This document shows, piece by piece, positions 1-6,642 of a stretch of DNA of 24,975 bases. The stretch covers positions 1-24,975 of IMG/VR virus record IMGVR_UViG_3300032893_001286; one strand, 5' to 3'. Below the pieces are notes generated by a model. The model searched no databases, had not been told where the DNA came from, and was given only the letters and a program-made list of their open reading frames with translations. The position numbers and the translations under genes are program-made. The DNA comes from a virus. The first letter of the stretch is position 1, and each line of letters starts with the position of its first letter.

Positions 1-1
1 T

Positions 2-238
2 CTTGAGAATAATATATATGTTATTGAGTATACTTATACTGAAAGAGATGAGATTACTATTTATGCTCCATCTGAAAAAGAAGCAAGAGAACGTTTTGAC
101 GAAGAATATGGATATGACTATGAACTAGATACTATTACTGAAACAAAACGAGAAAAAATGTTAGAAGACTGGCAAGAAAATTTAAGTAGGTCTGTTCGAG
201 AACAAAGAGAAAGGCAAATGGGAGATCCAATTATATGA
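2..238 (+). CDS. Hypothetical protein, 5' end outside window
   Basis: An open frame runs from the window edge to a TGA at 236-238 and has no start inside the window, so only the C-terminal 78 residues are seen. They are very hydrophilic and rich in Glu, Arg and Tyr, with a charged, probably helical end and no recognisable motif. The stop overlaps the ATG of the next gene (ATGA), which suggests translational coupling and supports this being a real gene. The family is not recognised. Confidence 0.6.
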   Translation, partial: LENNIYVIEYTYTERDEITIYAPSEKEARERFDEEYGYDYELDTITETKREKMLEDWQENLSRSVREQRERQMGDPII

Positions 239-639
239 AAACAGTTTCACTTGAATTAGCAAAAGCATTAAAAGAAGCAGGATTTTCACAAGAATCTGAT
301 ATATATTGGGTATGGTCAACTGATGAAGAGAGATATGTTCAACGAATAAAAAATGCTATGCTTTATTATGCTTCAAAAGATTTAGGATTAAATATTGCAG
401 CACCAACAGCAGATGAAATATTAAATTTATTACCAATGGAGATAGTGGGAGAAGATGGAAATATATATATTTTGGTGATAGAGAAAATTGACACATTAAG
501 ATGGGGGATAAAATATATAACTGATTTTCCTGAAAGAACAGAAAATAAGCGATTAAACACAGAATGGGATATGGATATTACTAATGCAGCAGCTAAGATG
601 TGGTTATATCTTAAAAAAGAATCACTTTTAGAACTATGA
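235..639 (+). CDS. Hypothetical phage protein (134 aa)
   Basis: A 134-residue soluble protein of unknown function. The N-terminus (about residues 1-60) reads like a short helical phage module (ELAKALKEAGFSQ, then WVW, then a region ending in a PTADEIL stretch). This pattern recurs in small accessory phage proteins in which a helix is followed by 'PTADELL...LP', but I cannot assign a named family with certainty. There is no signal peptide or membrane segment. Its ATG overlaps the stop of the upstream gene, and its TGA overlaps the ATG of a 39-residue gene, so it sits in a translationally coupled chain. The last codons coincide with the first copy of a 16-bp direct repeat (619-634). Confidence 0.75.
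   Translation: MKTVSLELAKALKEAGFSQESDIYWVWSTDEERYVQRIKNAMLYYASKDLGLNIAAPTADEILNLLPMEIVGEDGNIYILVIEKIDTLRWGIKYITDFPERTENKRLNTEWDMDITNAAAKMWLYLKKESLLEL
619..634 (+). repeat. 16-bp direct repeat, copy 1
   Basis: GAATCACTTTTAGAAC occurs here, at the end of the 134-aa gene, and again at 848-863. Both copies lie directly before an ATGAC start (ATG at 636 and 864). The unit between the copies (229 bp period) carries the 39-aa membrane protein and the foldable RNA. Confidence 0.7.
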
Positions 640-755
640 CCATAGAAGATTTTACTAAAGGAATTGAACATGATTTTGATAAAGATTTTTTTGGATCAAT
701 TTTATGGATAATTTGTTTTATTATATTTATTTTAGCGATAATAATAATTATATGA
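636..755 (+). CDS. Small single-pass membrane protein (39 aa)
   Basis: The ATG at 636 overlaps the TGA of the preceding gene (ATGA). The product has about 20 polar, acidic residues (MTIEDFTKGIEHDFDKDFFG) followed by a strongly hydrophobic segment of about 19 residues, rich in Ile with one Trp and one Cys, that runs to the C-terminus. This is a typical tail-anchored or single-pass mini membrane protein. There is no Shine-Dalgarno sequence, so translation probably depends on the upstream gene. It lies between the two copies of the 16-bp direct repeat, together with the foldable RNA at 764-843. Function unknown. Confidence 0.5.
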   Translation: MTIEDFTKGIEHDFDKDFFGSILWIICFIIFILAIIIII

Positions 756-763
756 ATCAGCAT

Positions 764-843
764 TCGGAGTAAAGATTGATATTGGTCGGGGAAAAACCGC
801 TTGAGACAACAAGTGCCCCGCCCATTGTGAGTTTTTAGTCCGA
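764..843 (+). ncRNA. Putative structured RNA, class unknown
   Basis: The segment can fold into one long compound structure. Bases 764-774 pair with 833-843: five pairs, a G-G mismatch, then four Watson-Crick pairs and a final G-U. Bases 784-791 pair with 816-823, seven of eight with one U-C mismatch. Bases 798-803 pair with 810-815 (six pairs including one G-U) around a six-base loop (AGACAA). An A-rich bulge (792-797) interrupts the left side. It is clearly richer in G and C than its surroundings and contains no sensible reading frame. I found no tRNA T-loop or known ribozyme core. The strand is assigned from the flanking genes and G-U pairing; an element on DNA level cannot be excluded. Confidence 0.45.
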
Positions 844-847
844 GGGA

Positions 848-863
848 GAATCACTTTTAGAAC
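848..863 (+). repeat. 16-bp direct repeat, copy 2
   Basis: Second exact copy of GAATCACTTTTAGAAC, immediately before the ATG at 864 and five bases after the foldable RNA ends. A weaker version (GATTTTAGGACT followed by ATGAC) stands before the start at 1508. The sequence may be a recombination joint or a leader that was copied along with small genes. Confidence 0.7.
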
Positions 864-1052
864 ATGACAACAGCAGAAAAAATAGTAAAAATAGAATTAG
901 AAGAACTTTCCAATAACACAAGAGCTATCGAAGCATTAGCTAAAGAAGTGTGTAAAGAATATCGAAATAATTACCCATTATCGCTTAACGGAGAAAAAGT
1001 TATCACTGAATCGTTGGTTAAAAATGTAAAAAAAGAAATATATCGTGATTAA
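864..1052 (+). CDS. Hypothetical small helical protein (62 aa)
   Basis: A 62-residue, charged, probably all-helical protein (Lys/Glu-rich; helix about residues 4-34, a short Pro-containing turn NNYPLSLNG, then a second helix to the end). No motif links it to a known family. The ATG follows directly after the second 16-bp repeat. A GAGGGAG stretch lies about 15 bases upstream, which is too far for a normal ribosome binding site. Function unknown. Confidence 0.6.
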   Translation: MTTAEKIVKIELEELSNNTRAIEALAKEVCKEYRNNYPLSLNGEKVITESLVKNVKKEIYRD

Positions 1053-1072
1053 GCGCAAAAATAAGTGATTTT

Positions 1073-1213
1073 ATGAGCATTGCAGCATTATTATTTATCG
1101 TATCAGTATGGGTTCCAGATAAAATCAATATCTGGTATTGGTTAGGGGTGTGGTCACATAAAGTAAAATGGTTTGATCCAGTTTATAAAAAACTGTTCAA
1201 TTATGAAAAGTGA
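1073..1213 (+). CDS. Small hydrophobic/aromatic protein (46 aa)
   Basis: An open frame from the ATG at 1073 to a TGA at 1211-1213. The first 13 residues are hydrophobic, followed by a Trp-rich stretch (WYWLGVWSHKVKWFDP) and a basic C-terminus, so membrane association is plausible. Its end overlaps the next small frame, which starts at 1203, by 11 bases in a different frame. No clear Shine-Dalgarno sequence is present. Support comes from its place in a run of overlapping small frames; no family is recognised. Confidence 0.4.
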   Translation: MSIAALLFIVSVWVPDKINIWYWLGVWSHKVKWFDPVYKKLFNYEK

Positions 1214-1304
1214 AAAATATTGTGCTATTTTTGGATGTTTTAGTCATGTTTACCGAGGGGGATTATGTGAGGCTCATTATTTTGAGGCATTAAAGGGAAT
1301 ATGA
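1203..1304 (+). CDS. Mini zinc-finger-like protein (33 aa)
   Basis: A 33-residue product with the pattern C-x3-C-x(n)-GLC-x2-HY (CAIFGC, then GLCEAHYFEAL). This resembles the small Cys/His zinc-binding unit (CxxxxCxxxxxxGLCxxHY) seen in many phage and HNH-associated proteins. The likely metal ligands are Cys7, Cys11, Cys22 and His25. The start overlaps the end of the 46-aa gene, and the TGA overlaps the ATG of the following 30-aa gene (ATGA). Probably a DNA- or protein-binding accessory factor; the exact role is unknown. Confidence 0.5.
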   Translation: MKSEKYCAIFGCFSHVYRGGLCEAHYFEALKGI

Positions 1305-1393
1305 AAAAGCTTATCTGTCTTATTATTGGGCATAAAAAGCATAAGGAATATAATTGTGGGTATTGTCATAGATGTGGATGCAGTGTTCGGTGA
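1301..1393 (+). CDS. Mini zinc-ribbon protein, DUF1660-like (30 aa)
   Basis: A 30-residue product that begins MKKLICLIIGHKKHKEY and ends in CGYCHRCGCSVR. The layout (short hydrophobic start, GHK, then a CxxCxxC knuckle) resembles the very small prophage family DUF1660. The ATG overlaps the upstream TGA, and AAAGGG lies just before it. The assignment rests on pattern memory alone and the protein is short, so the family is tentative, although a real gene seems likely. Confidence 0.45.
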   Translation: MKKLICLIIGHKKHKEYNCGYCHRCGCSVR

Positions 1394-1432
1394 GCTATTT
1401 TAGCCATGATATATTGCATCCACAAAACTAAA

Positions 1433-1484
1433 AGTACTTTATAGCAATTAGCGAGATGGCAATGAGTACTTTATAAAAAGCGAG
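1433..1484. repeat. Imperfect direct repeat in intergenic spacer
   Basis: AGTACTTTATA occurs at 1433-1443 and 1465-1475. Each copy is followed a few bases later by GCGAG (1451-1455 and 1480-1484). The spacer 1394-1507 otherwise holds no convincing gene. The repeat may be a protein-binding site or a small duplication. Confidence 0.4.
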
Positions 1485-1507
1485 TAAAATTAGAAGATTT
1501 TAGGACT

Positions 1508-1615
1508 ATGACAGATAAGATAAAAGATTTTGTTGATACTAAAAAGAAACTAGAACAGAAGTATTGGAGGATTTATAGCTCAAATTGGATTTCTTCTTAT
1601 AAAATCACAAAATAA
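1508..1615 (+). CDS. Small hypothetical protein (35 aa)
   Basis: An open frame of 35 residues from the ATG at 1508, basic with a helical N-terminal half (MTDKIKDFVDTKKKLEQKYW). Its start context (TTTTAGGACTATGAC) matches the repeat-linked starts at 636 and 864, which is the main argument that it is translated. Last plus-strand gene before the convergent terminator. Function unknown. Confidence 0.35.
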   Translation: MTDKIKDFVDTKKKLEQKYWRIYSSNWISSYKITK

Positions 1616-1630
1616 AGCTCGCTTAGTAAG

Positions 1631-1673
1631 AACAAAAAATAAAGAGGCAACCTAAGCAGGAAGATTGCCTCTT
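1631..1673 (-). terminator. Rho-independent terminator of the minus-strand unit
   Basis: A perfect 9-bp stem AAGAGGCAA / TTGCCTCTT (1642-1650 with 1665-1673) has a 14-base loop. On the minus strand the stem is followed by TTATTTTTTG, so it terminates the long minus-strand transcript whose last gene ends at 1710. On the plus strand the stem is not followed by a T-tract. It may still act as a weak barrier between the convergent units. Confidence 0.8.
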
Positions 1674-1709
1674 ACTCATTACATGAGCGATTTAATTAAG
1701 TATATCAAA

Positions 1710-1907
1710 CTATGAATGAGTGTGTCCACTAGCATTCAGAGTTCCCATTGTTAAACCACCTAAACCTGAGTTCCACGTTGTCCAAGAAGTTGAGTTTGTT
1801 CCCCACTCTCGATTACAATTCGTGCAATAGGTTTTATCACAATACGAACAATATCTTACATTGCTGTGATCGCAATAGTAAGAATGATTATGATGTTGAT
1901 GCAGCAT
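1710..1907 (-). CDS. Cys/His-rich mini-protein, probable zinc binder (65 aa)
   Basis: A 65-residue protein. The first half has many potential metal ligands (MLHQHHNHSYYCDHSNVRYC, then CxxC, CxxC), in a pattern like YCSYCDKTYCTNCNREW. The second half is Ser/Thr/Gly/Trp-rich and ends HTHS. A strong AGGAGGTG lies eight bases before the ATG, inside the end of the VWA gene, so the two genes are probably made together. Last gene of the minus-strand unit, directly before its terminator. No enzyme motif is seen; it may be a metal-binding partner of the VWA protein. Confidence 0.65.
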   Translation of the reverse strand: MLHQHHNHSYYCDHSNVRYCSYCDKTYCTNCNREWGTNSTSWTTWNSGLGGLTMGTLNASGHTHS

Positions 1908-1909
1908 GA

Positions 1910-2617
1910 TTATTTCACCTCCTGCTCAATTTTGCTCTTTAGTGCTTTACTAAAGAAAGCATCGGTTTTATATCCTGCTCCACCTCCACCACCAGTATTC
2001 ATTACATTTGCTGAATATGCCATTGTTCCCATTGCCATTCCAACAAATGCTGCTCTACTACCTTTATCGCTATAACCCCAATTAACAGTATTTCCCTTTG
2101 AAATACCATAATTAGTTGCATTAGCATAAGAATCCTGATTTGCTCCCATATAAATAAATGTCCAGTTATATTCTTTTTGGAGCTTTTTAATCAAGTCTCT
2201 CATACACTTTTGGTCATGCTTCTGTGAACTATTCTCTTGTCCATCAGTCATAATAACAACGACCACAGATGGTCGTGTCTTTTTATTCTTAACTGTTTCA
2301 AAGAGCATTTCTACAGAATCAACTACTGCATCATACAAAGGTGTACCAGCATTAGGAATATAATTCTCCATGCTGAGCTTGCTTACCTGTCTAAGAGGAG
2401 TATTGATATAACGCTTCTCAATTGATTCAGTATCGAACAATGTTAAATTAAACTTAATGTTTTGTTCTTTACTCTTTAGCGTTCCTAAATACTCATTGAA
2501 GCCACTAATAGTAGCCTGACGAATGAAATCCATACTTCCTGATTTATCAAGAATAACAGAAACAATCACTTCAGGATTACTCTCTTTAGCAAATCTACCA
2601 AGTTTATCTCGTTTCAT
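1910..2617 (-). CDS. VWA-domain protein
   Basis: A 235-residue protein with a von Willebrand factor A fold. The metal-ion-dependent adhesion site is complete: DKSGSM (Asp24, Ser26, Ser28), Thr92 in GTPLYDA, and Asp125 in MTDGQEN. The core extends to about residue 170, followed by GANQDSYANA and a Gly-rich stretch (GGGGGAGY) near residue 210. No signal peptide or membrane helix is present, so it is probably cytoplasmic or part of the virion. VWA domains generally bind protein partners through a divalent metal; the partner is not known here. GAGGTG lies upstream of the ATG. It is followed immediately by the Cys/His-rich mini-protein, whose ribosome binding site it contains. Confidence 0.85.
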   Translation of the reverse strand: MKRDKLGRFAKESNPEVIVSVILDKSGSMDFIRQATISGFNEYLGTLKSKEQNIKFNLTLFDTESIEKRYINTPLRQVSKLSMENYIPNAGTPLYDAVVDSVEMLFETVKNKKTRPSVVVVIMTDGQENSSQKHDQKCMRDLIKKLQKEYNWTFIYMGANQDSYANATNYGISKGNTVNWGYSDKGSRAAFVGMAMGTMAYSANVMNTGGGGGAGYKTDAFFSKALKSKIEQEVK

Positions 2618-2654
2618 ACTTCATTATCACCTCGCTTTCATCATTATTTTCTTA

Positions 2655-2810
2655 TTAGATAAGACTTATCTTTGCTGCTGCAAAAATGATAAGTACAACT
2701 CCAATAATGAATCTTACCCAATCAGCACTAAAGGGTCCACGATAAGGAAGACTTAAAGCACTAACTGCAAAATAAATACCTAAAAAGTATTCTATCTGAA
2801 TCCCATTCAT
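2655..2810 (-). CDS. Small membrane protein (51 aa)
   Basis: Starting at the ATG at 2810 (MNGIQIEYFLGIYF) the product has 51 residues and two hydrophobic segments (about residues 7-20 and 32-50) separated by a short polar loop (PYRGPFSADW). This looks like a two-helix hairpin inserted in the membrane. A longer frame extends into the end of the HNH gene, but this ATG has a GGAAGGCGGTGA sequence upstream and begins just after the HNH stop. It could be a holin-like or unknown accessory protein; size alone does not decide that. The last codons hold an AGATAAG/CTTATCT inverted repeat. Confidence 0.6.
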   Translation of the reverse strand: MNGIQIEYFLGIYFAVSALSLPYRGPFSADWVRFIIGVVLIIFAAAKISLI

Positions 2811-2812
2811 CT

Positions 2813-3424
2813 TCAAATCACCGCCTTCCAACCCCAGTTGGGTGTTCCCTGATGACAATTTCTACAAAGCGTTCTTCCATTATCAGCATCCCAAAGCTCA
2901 TTACAATTTAATGCCTGCTCAAATGTTAAAATATTATTTTCTCTTAAAATTAATGAAAACGCTTTTTTATGATCTGCTTCCAAATTTCCTCCTTTATTAT
3001 CTCCACATATTGTACAAGTATAATTATCTCTTTTATAAACAGTTAACCTCCATATCTTATATTCCATACATGATCTAATCTGAGCATACAAAGGTGTTAT
3101 TCCACCTTTCCACAAATTACTTCTTTCTCCACTATTACTTTCTGCTATTTTTCTCTTTACTTCTTCGGTATGTCTTAACCCTAACGCTCTTTTATTTCCA
3201 AGAGCTTTTAGTCTCATTTTTTCTTTGGTTTCTTTGGAATGTTTTTTACCTAACATTGTAGGATAACCAATTTTACCTTTATTTGCTTTACTTATCTTCT
3301 CTTTGGTTTCTTTAGAATGTTTTCTGCCAAAAAAGGGATTATAACTTCTTACCTGTAACCCTTTATGAGATTCACTAGATTTTTTCTTACTCTCTTCAGT
3401 TCTTATATACTTACCACGTTTCAT
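2813..3424 (-). CDS. HNH homing endonuclease with NUMOD3 repeats (HNH-A)
   Basis: A 203-residue free-standing HNH endonuclease. Residues about 1-105 hold several NUMOD3-type DNA-binding repeats (GRKHSKETKEKISKANKG, GKKHSKETKEKMRLKALGN, GLRHTEEVKRKIAESNSG). A WKGGITP linker and the C-terminal HNH domain follow: RDNYTCTICG, LEADH, NGRTLCRNCH. The CxxC/CxxCH pairs should hold structural zinc, and the catalytic His lies in LEADH. The HNH part closely resembles that of the gene at 4706-5329, so the two are paralogues. TATAAT lies 8 bases before the ATG, overlapping the stop of the GT4 gene. The neighbours are not interrupted. Confidence 0.9.
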   Translation of the reverse strand: MKRGKYIRTEESKKKSSESHKGLQVRSYNPFFGRKHSKETKEKISKANKGKIGYPTMLGKKHSKETKEKMRLKALGNKRALGLRHTEEVKRKIAESNSGERSNLWKGGITPLYAQIRSCMEYKIWRLTVYKRDNYTCTICGDNKGGNLEADHKKAFSLILRENNILTFEQALNCNELWDADNGRTLCRNCHQGTPNWGWKAVI

Positions 3425-3433
3425 CTATAATTA

Positions 3434-4702
3434 TTATATATTATTATTTATAATCGAAATAAGATCAGATGCTTTATCTATCCACTTCCAACTGCGGGCT
3501 ACACGCTCGGCAGCGTGCTTGCCCATTGCTTTTGCTTTCTTACGATTTTCATACACAAAACGCATCTTAGCACGTAAGTCCTCATAGCTAGGCTGTGCCC
3601 AATCTCCTGCACTCTCGCCTTGTTCATAGAACTCTTTATAAATCATATCAAATTCTGTTGAATGAACCATTTTGTAATCAAGCAATAAAGTATCTTCTTT
3701 ATCAGCATAATCTACCATACCAGACCAGCCAGTAGTAATAAGAGGCATACCTGTAGCCATACATTCTAATCCAGGAAGTAAGAAGCCTTCACCAGAAGAA
3801 GGATAAACAGCACAATCTGCATTAAACAAGAAGTCTTTCATTTCATCTTGCGTCATTGTCTGAGCAATACACTCTATATTAGCTCTATCTCTTACACTAG
3901 GACTAATAGGAAAAATAGGAAAGATATTCTTAAGAATCAACTTAACATCCTTTGTTTTACCAAATTCATCGGCAAAGGCTTTTGCTAATAATCCTGTTCC
4001 TTTACGCTCAGATAATTGACAATAATGAATAAAGGTAAACATTTCACGTTCAGGACGCTCCATATAATAATAAATCTCAGGATCAATACCATGTTGATAC
4101 ACGTCAATTGGTCGGGTAACACCTTGCTCTTTCCATGAATCAATTAACCATGTTGAGGGTACAAGAATATGATCCATCTGATTCAGTATCTTTATCCAGC
4201 TACGAGGTGTATGAGTAGTTTCATACATTGAGTATGCCCAACGCTTTTCAATAATATTATGCTTAAAAGCTGGTGGCTGTTGATGTTGAATCTCTAAGCA
4301 ATCAGGATAGGGATCTTTTTCAACTGCTTCTTTTACAATATCGTCAACAAATTCAGAACCACTTAATGGATTACCACTTAATCCTCCCCATGTGCCAACA
4401 TTTACTCCTAACTGCATCAGAGCCTTAAAGGTATTATAAGCAACATTACCATAGCCATTAGCTAAGCTAACATTGCCTCCCCATATCATTCTTCTTTCTT
4501 TCTTCCAGCTATCAGGATTAAAGGGAACAAGTTTATTCTCGTAAACGAAATCAGTAGCACCATCTTTTCTACTTAATCTATAAGCTAACCATTCGGGGAC
4601 TTGTGCTTCTCTATTCTGAAATTGTACTTCAGTATCCTTATACCAAAGCAGCCGATTAGTGTATCGGTTGTCAAATAACTTATAATCCATCTTACTATCC
4701 AT
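3434..4702 (-). CDS. Glycosyltransferase family 4 (GT-B fold)
   Basis: A 422-residue retaining-type GT-B glycosyltransferase. The N-terminal half carries NVSLANGYGNVAYN (about 77-90), typical of acceptor-side domains. The C-terminal half has HYCQLSERKGTGLLAKAF (about 226-243) and the nucleotide-sugar binding EX7E motif in SGEGFLLPGLECMATGMP (Glu305 and Glu313). No signal or membrane segment, so it is a cytoplasmic or peripheral enzyme. It probably transfers a sugar from an activated donor onto a glycan or a virion protein; donor and acceptor are unknown. A second ATG four codons in (4690) is possible. HNH genes lie on both sides (2813-3424 and 4706-5329). Confidence 0.9.
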   Translation of the reverse strand: MDSKMDYKLFDNRYTNRLLWYKDTEVQFQNREAQVPEWLAYRLSRKDGATDFVYENKLVPFNPDSWKKERRMIWGGNVSLANGYGNVAYNTFKALMQLGVNVGTWGGLSGNPLSGSEFVDDIVKEAVEKDPYPDCLEIQHQQPPAFKHNIIEKRWAYSMYETTHTPRSWIKILNQMDHILVPSTWLIDSWKEQGVTRPIDVYQHGIDPEIYYYMERPEREMFTFIHYCQLSERKGTGLLAKAFADEFGKTKDVKLILKNIFPIFPISPSVRDRANIECIAQTMTQDEMKDFLFNADCAVYPSSGEGFLLPGLECMATGMPLITTGWSGMVDYADKEDTLLLDYKMVHSTEFDMIYKEFYEQGESAGDWAQPSYEDLRAKMRFVYENRKKAKAMGKHAAERVARSWKWIDKASDLISIINNNI

Positions 4703-4705
4703 AAT

Positions 4706-5329
4706 TTATATACTTACAAATCTTCCGTTGGAATCTCTATTAGATATTCTCCATCCAATTTCTTTATGACACTTTTTACAAAGTGTCCTCCCATTACTAA
4801 CAACAAATCTTAATTCAATATATAAAGAAAATGGTTTTATATGATCTGCTTCTAGATAACCTCCACGCTTCTTACAATTTTGACAAGTATAATTATCTCT
4901 CTCAAAAACAGCCTCTCGCCATATTCTATATTCAAGAGAATGTCTTATGTCTTTATTTATTTTAGAAATTCCTCCTCGCCAGAATGGTGAGTTCTTTCCT
5001 TTCCTTATCTCACTAAATTTCTTACGAACTTCTATACTTCTCTTTTGACCTATTAACTTTTGAACTCTCTTCGAAATAGTTTCAGGAGACTGCTTTTTAC
5101 CTCTCATTGGAGATCGACCTGTTTTTATACCAATTAATTTTTTACTTATCTTCTTTTTAGTTTCTTCATCTCTTGGTAAACCTTTATTCCAAGGGATATA
5201 TTCTTTTCTCTTTATATTATGACAACTCCAAGAACAATATTTACCTTCTCCTCTTTCAAGTTTCCATTTAGGAACATAAAATTCTTTATTACAAACAGTG
5301 CAATGCCTATTTACACCTGTCTTTTTCAT
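4706..5329 (-). CDS. HNH homing endonuclease with NUMOD3 repeats (HNH-B)
   Basis: A 207-residue free-standing HNH enzyme. It starts with a small zinc ribbon (CTVCNKEF, then CSWSCHN, about residues 10-37) and continues with NUMOD3-type repeats (WNKGLPRDEETKKKISKK, GKKQSPETISKR). After WRGGISK comes the HNH domain: RDNYTCQNCKKRGG, LEADHIKPF, NGRTLCKKCH. The end DSNGRFVSI resembles tails common in HNH/AP2 proteins. It lies between two glycosyltransferase genes without disrupting either. TATAAT is exactly 6 bases before the ATG. It is more Lys/Ile-rich and A/T-rich than the flanking enzymes, as expected for a recently acquired mobile gene. Confidence 0.9.
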   Translation of the reverse strand: MKKTGVNRHCTVCNKEFYVPKWKLERGEGKYCSWSCHNIKRKEYIPWNKGLPRDEETKKKISKKLIGIKTGRSPMRGKKQSPETISKRVQKLIGQKRSIEVRKKFSEIRKGKNSPFWRGGISKINKDIRHSLEYRIWREAVFERDNYTCQNCKKRGGYLEADHIKPFSLYIELRFVVSNGRTLCKKCHKEIGWRISNRDSNGRFVSI

Positions 5330-5350
5330 GAGTTAATTATACCCTATTTT

Positions 5351-6133
5351 TTACCAAGAATCTAAACCTTTATTGGGATCATTAAAAGGTGTTTTGAAGT
5401 AGAGTGCTCGCATATCATCAACCTCACCAACATTCATTGTTCCCCACTTTCTTACAAAGTAAGCAGCATTCTCATTGAAGAACTTTGGCATTTCTTCCTT
5501 AAAGTCTTCATCAACATTAATTGTTCTGCTACCAAAATGAAACATGCGTGAGCCACCATAAATGACTGCCTTCTTATTAGCTAATGCTAATCGTGCATGC
5601 ATGTCTGAATCTTCAAAGTATGCTGGAAAGATATTCTCATCAAACTTACCCACATGCGTAAAGAAATCATTACGCACCATATAAGCACTAAAGCAAGGAT
5701 GCTCACTCCAATTCTCATCTAAAGGCTCATTCTCCATATTGAAAGGATCAGGTAATGTACCCATTGTCCACATAACAAAATCAGGATGTGCTTCAGCAAA
5801 GGCTACCAGCTTATCAACTGCATCTCTACGCATAAGAATGTCATTATTAATAACAATTATGTAATCTGCTCCTACTTCAATTGCTTTATCAATACCATCA
5901 TTCCATGCTTTTGCAACTGATTGTGGTTGTCTACCTTCTAAGATATAGGTTTCATCAGGATGTTGAACAAAACTATAATGGGCTTCTAGGGGTCTGTACT
6001 GCTCTGCAACGTGGTTATGTACTGCAATCCATATAAAGTGGTGGCTCATGGAAATAGACTGCGTAGTACGCTGTGTAAAGTCAAGATGATTATTATTGTT
6101 GATATACATGGGACAAACAATAGCTATTCTCAT
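5351..6133 (-). CDS. Glycosyltransferase family 2
   Basis: A GT-A type glycosyltransferase of 260 residues, taking the ATG at 6133 (MRIAIVCPMY). This ATG overlaps the TGA of the HNH gene (ATGA) and has GAGGTGGC about seven bases upstream; another ATG lies three codons earlier. Features: nucleotide-binding start IAIVCPMYINN, VAKAWNDGIDKAIE, then YIIVINNDILMRRDA (the DXD-like metal site is NND) and a later PAYFEDSDMHARLA acceptor/catalytic loop. The overall pattern fits GT2 rhamnosyl- or N-acetylhexosaminyl-transferases, but the donor cannot be read from sequence. A ten-codon frame beginning MEKKKVAVVI at 6713-6681 may be a remnant of its original start. Confidence 0.88.
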   Translation of the reverse strand: MRIAIVCPMYINNNNHLDFTQRTTQSISMSHHFIWIAVHNHVAEQYRPLEAHYSFVQHPDETYILEGRQPQSVAKAWNDGIDKAIEVGADYIIVINNDILMRRDAVDKLVAFAEAHPDFVMWTMGTLPDPFNMENEPLDENWSEHPCFSAYMVRNDFFTHVGKFDENIFPAYFEDSDMHARLALANKKAVIYGGSRMFHFGSRTINVDEDFKEEMPKFFNENAAYFVRKWGTMNVGEVDDMRALYFKTPFNDPNKGLDSW

Positions 6134-6636
6134 TTTTGCCACCTCTTCATCATAACACTTCTTCCAACAAATATCATTTCATTCATAGTAAGAATATTTC
6201 CTTTTACTCCATTACACCATTCACAAGCTAATGCAATATTACTTTCAATATAAGGCAAATTATTATCTAAACGATCAACTTCTAATCTTTTTGACTTTTG
6301 AATATAAATCATGGTTTCAGGAATTTTACAGTAAAAACAGATTTTATCTTGTTTTTTATACCAATTAAGAAATTCTTCTTGTGATAATATTTCTATATAT
6401 TTTCTTCTCTTACTATTTTGTTTAATTATCTTATAAATAGATTTTGGGCTATATCTATATTTTTCAAATGTTTTTTTTCTTTCTAATTTATACTCCTCAG
6501 TATCTTTTCTTTTTAGATAAGACTTTCTTGCTGACTCATAAGCCTTTTCTTTATGAGTTCTATAGTATTTCTTTGCTGCCTCCTTAAATTTCTCTTTATT
6601 CTTTAGATAATACTCTCTATTATACAAACTAGTCAT
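6130..6636 (-). CDS. HNH endonuclease (HNH-C)
   Basis: A 168-residue protein. The first 65 residues are a long Lys/Tyr/Glu-rich helix (NREYYLKNKEKFKEAAKKYY repeats), a DNA-binding feature of many small phage HNH enzymes. The nuclease half has CFYCKI, LEVDRLDNNLPYIESNIALA and CEWCNGVKGN. This is the CxxC - VDR - NxxxAC - CxxCN layout of a His-Me/HNH nuclease in which VDRLDN replaces the usual DHxxP. The catalytic residue in this subtype is less certain. The gene overlaps the downstream glycosyltransferase by 4 bases. Upstream are TTGACA and TATAAT with the latter 6 bases before the ATG. Confidence 0.82.
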   Translation of the reverse strand: MTSLYNREYYLKNKEKFKEAAKKYYRTHKEKAYESARKSYLKRKDTEEYKLERKKTFEKYRYSPKSIYKIIKQNSKRRKYIEILSQEEFLNWYKKQDKICFYCKIPETMIYIQKSKRLEVDRLDNNLPYIESNIALACEWCNGVKGNILTMNEMIFVGRSVMMKRWQK

Positions 6637-6642
6637 AGACTA

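Noticed and set aside
764-843. tRNA gene
   Set aside because: There is no T-loop GTTCRA, no acceptor stem of seven pairs with a CCA-type end, and no anticodon arm geometry.
1433-1475. CRISPR-like repeat
   Set aside because: Only two 11-bp copies, with no array structure and no cas genes nearby.
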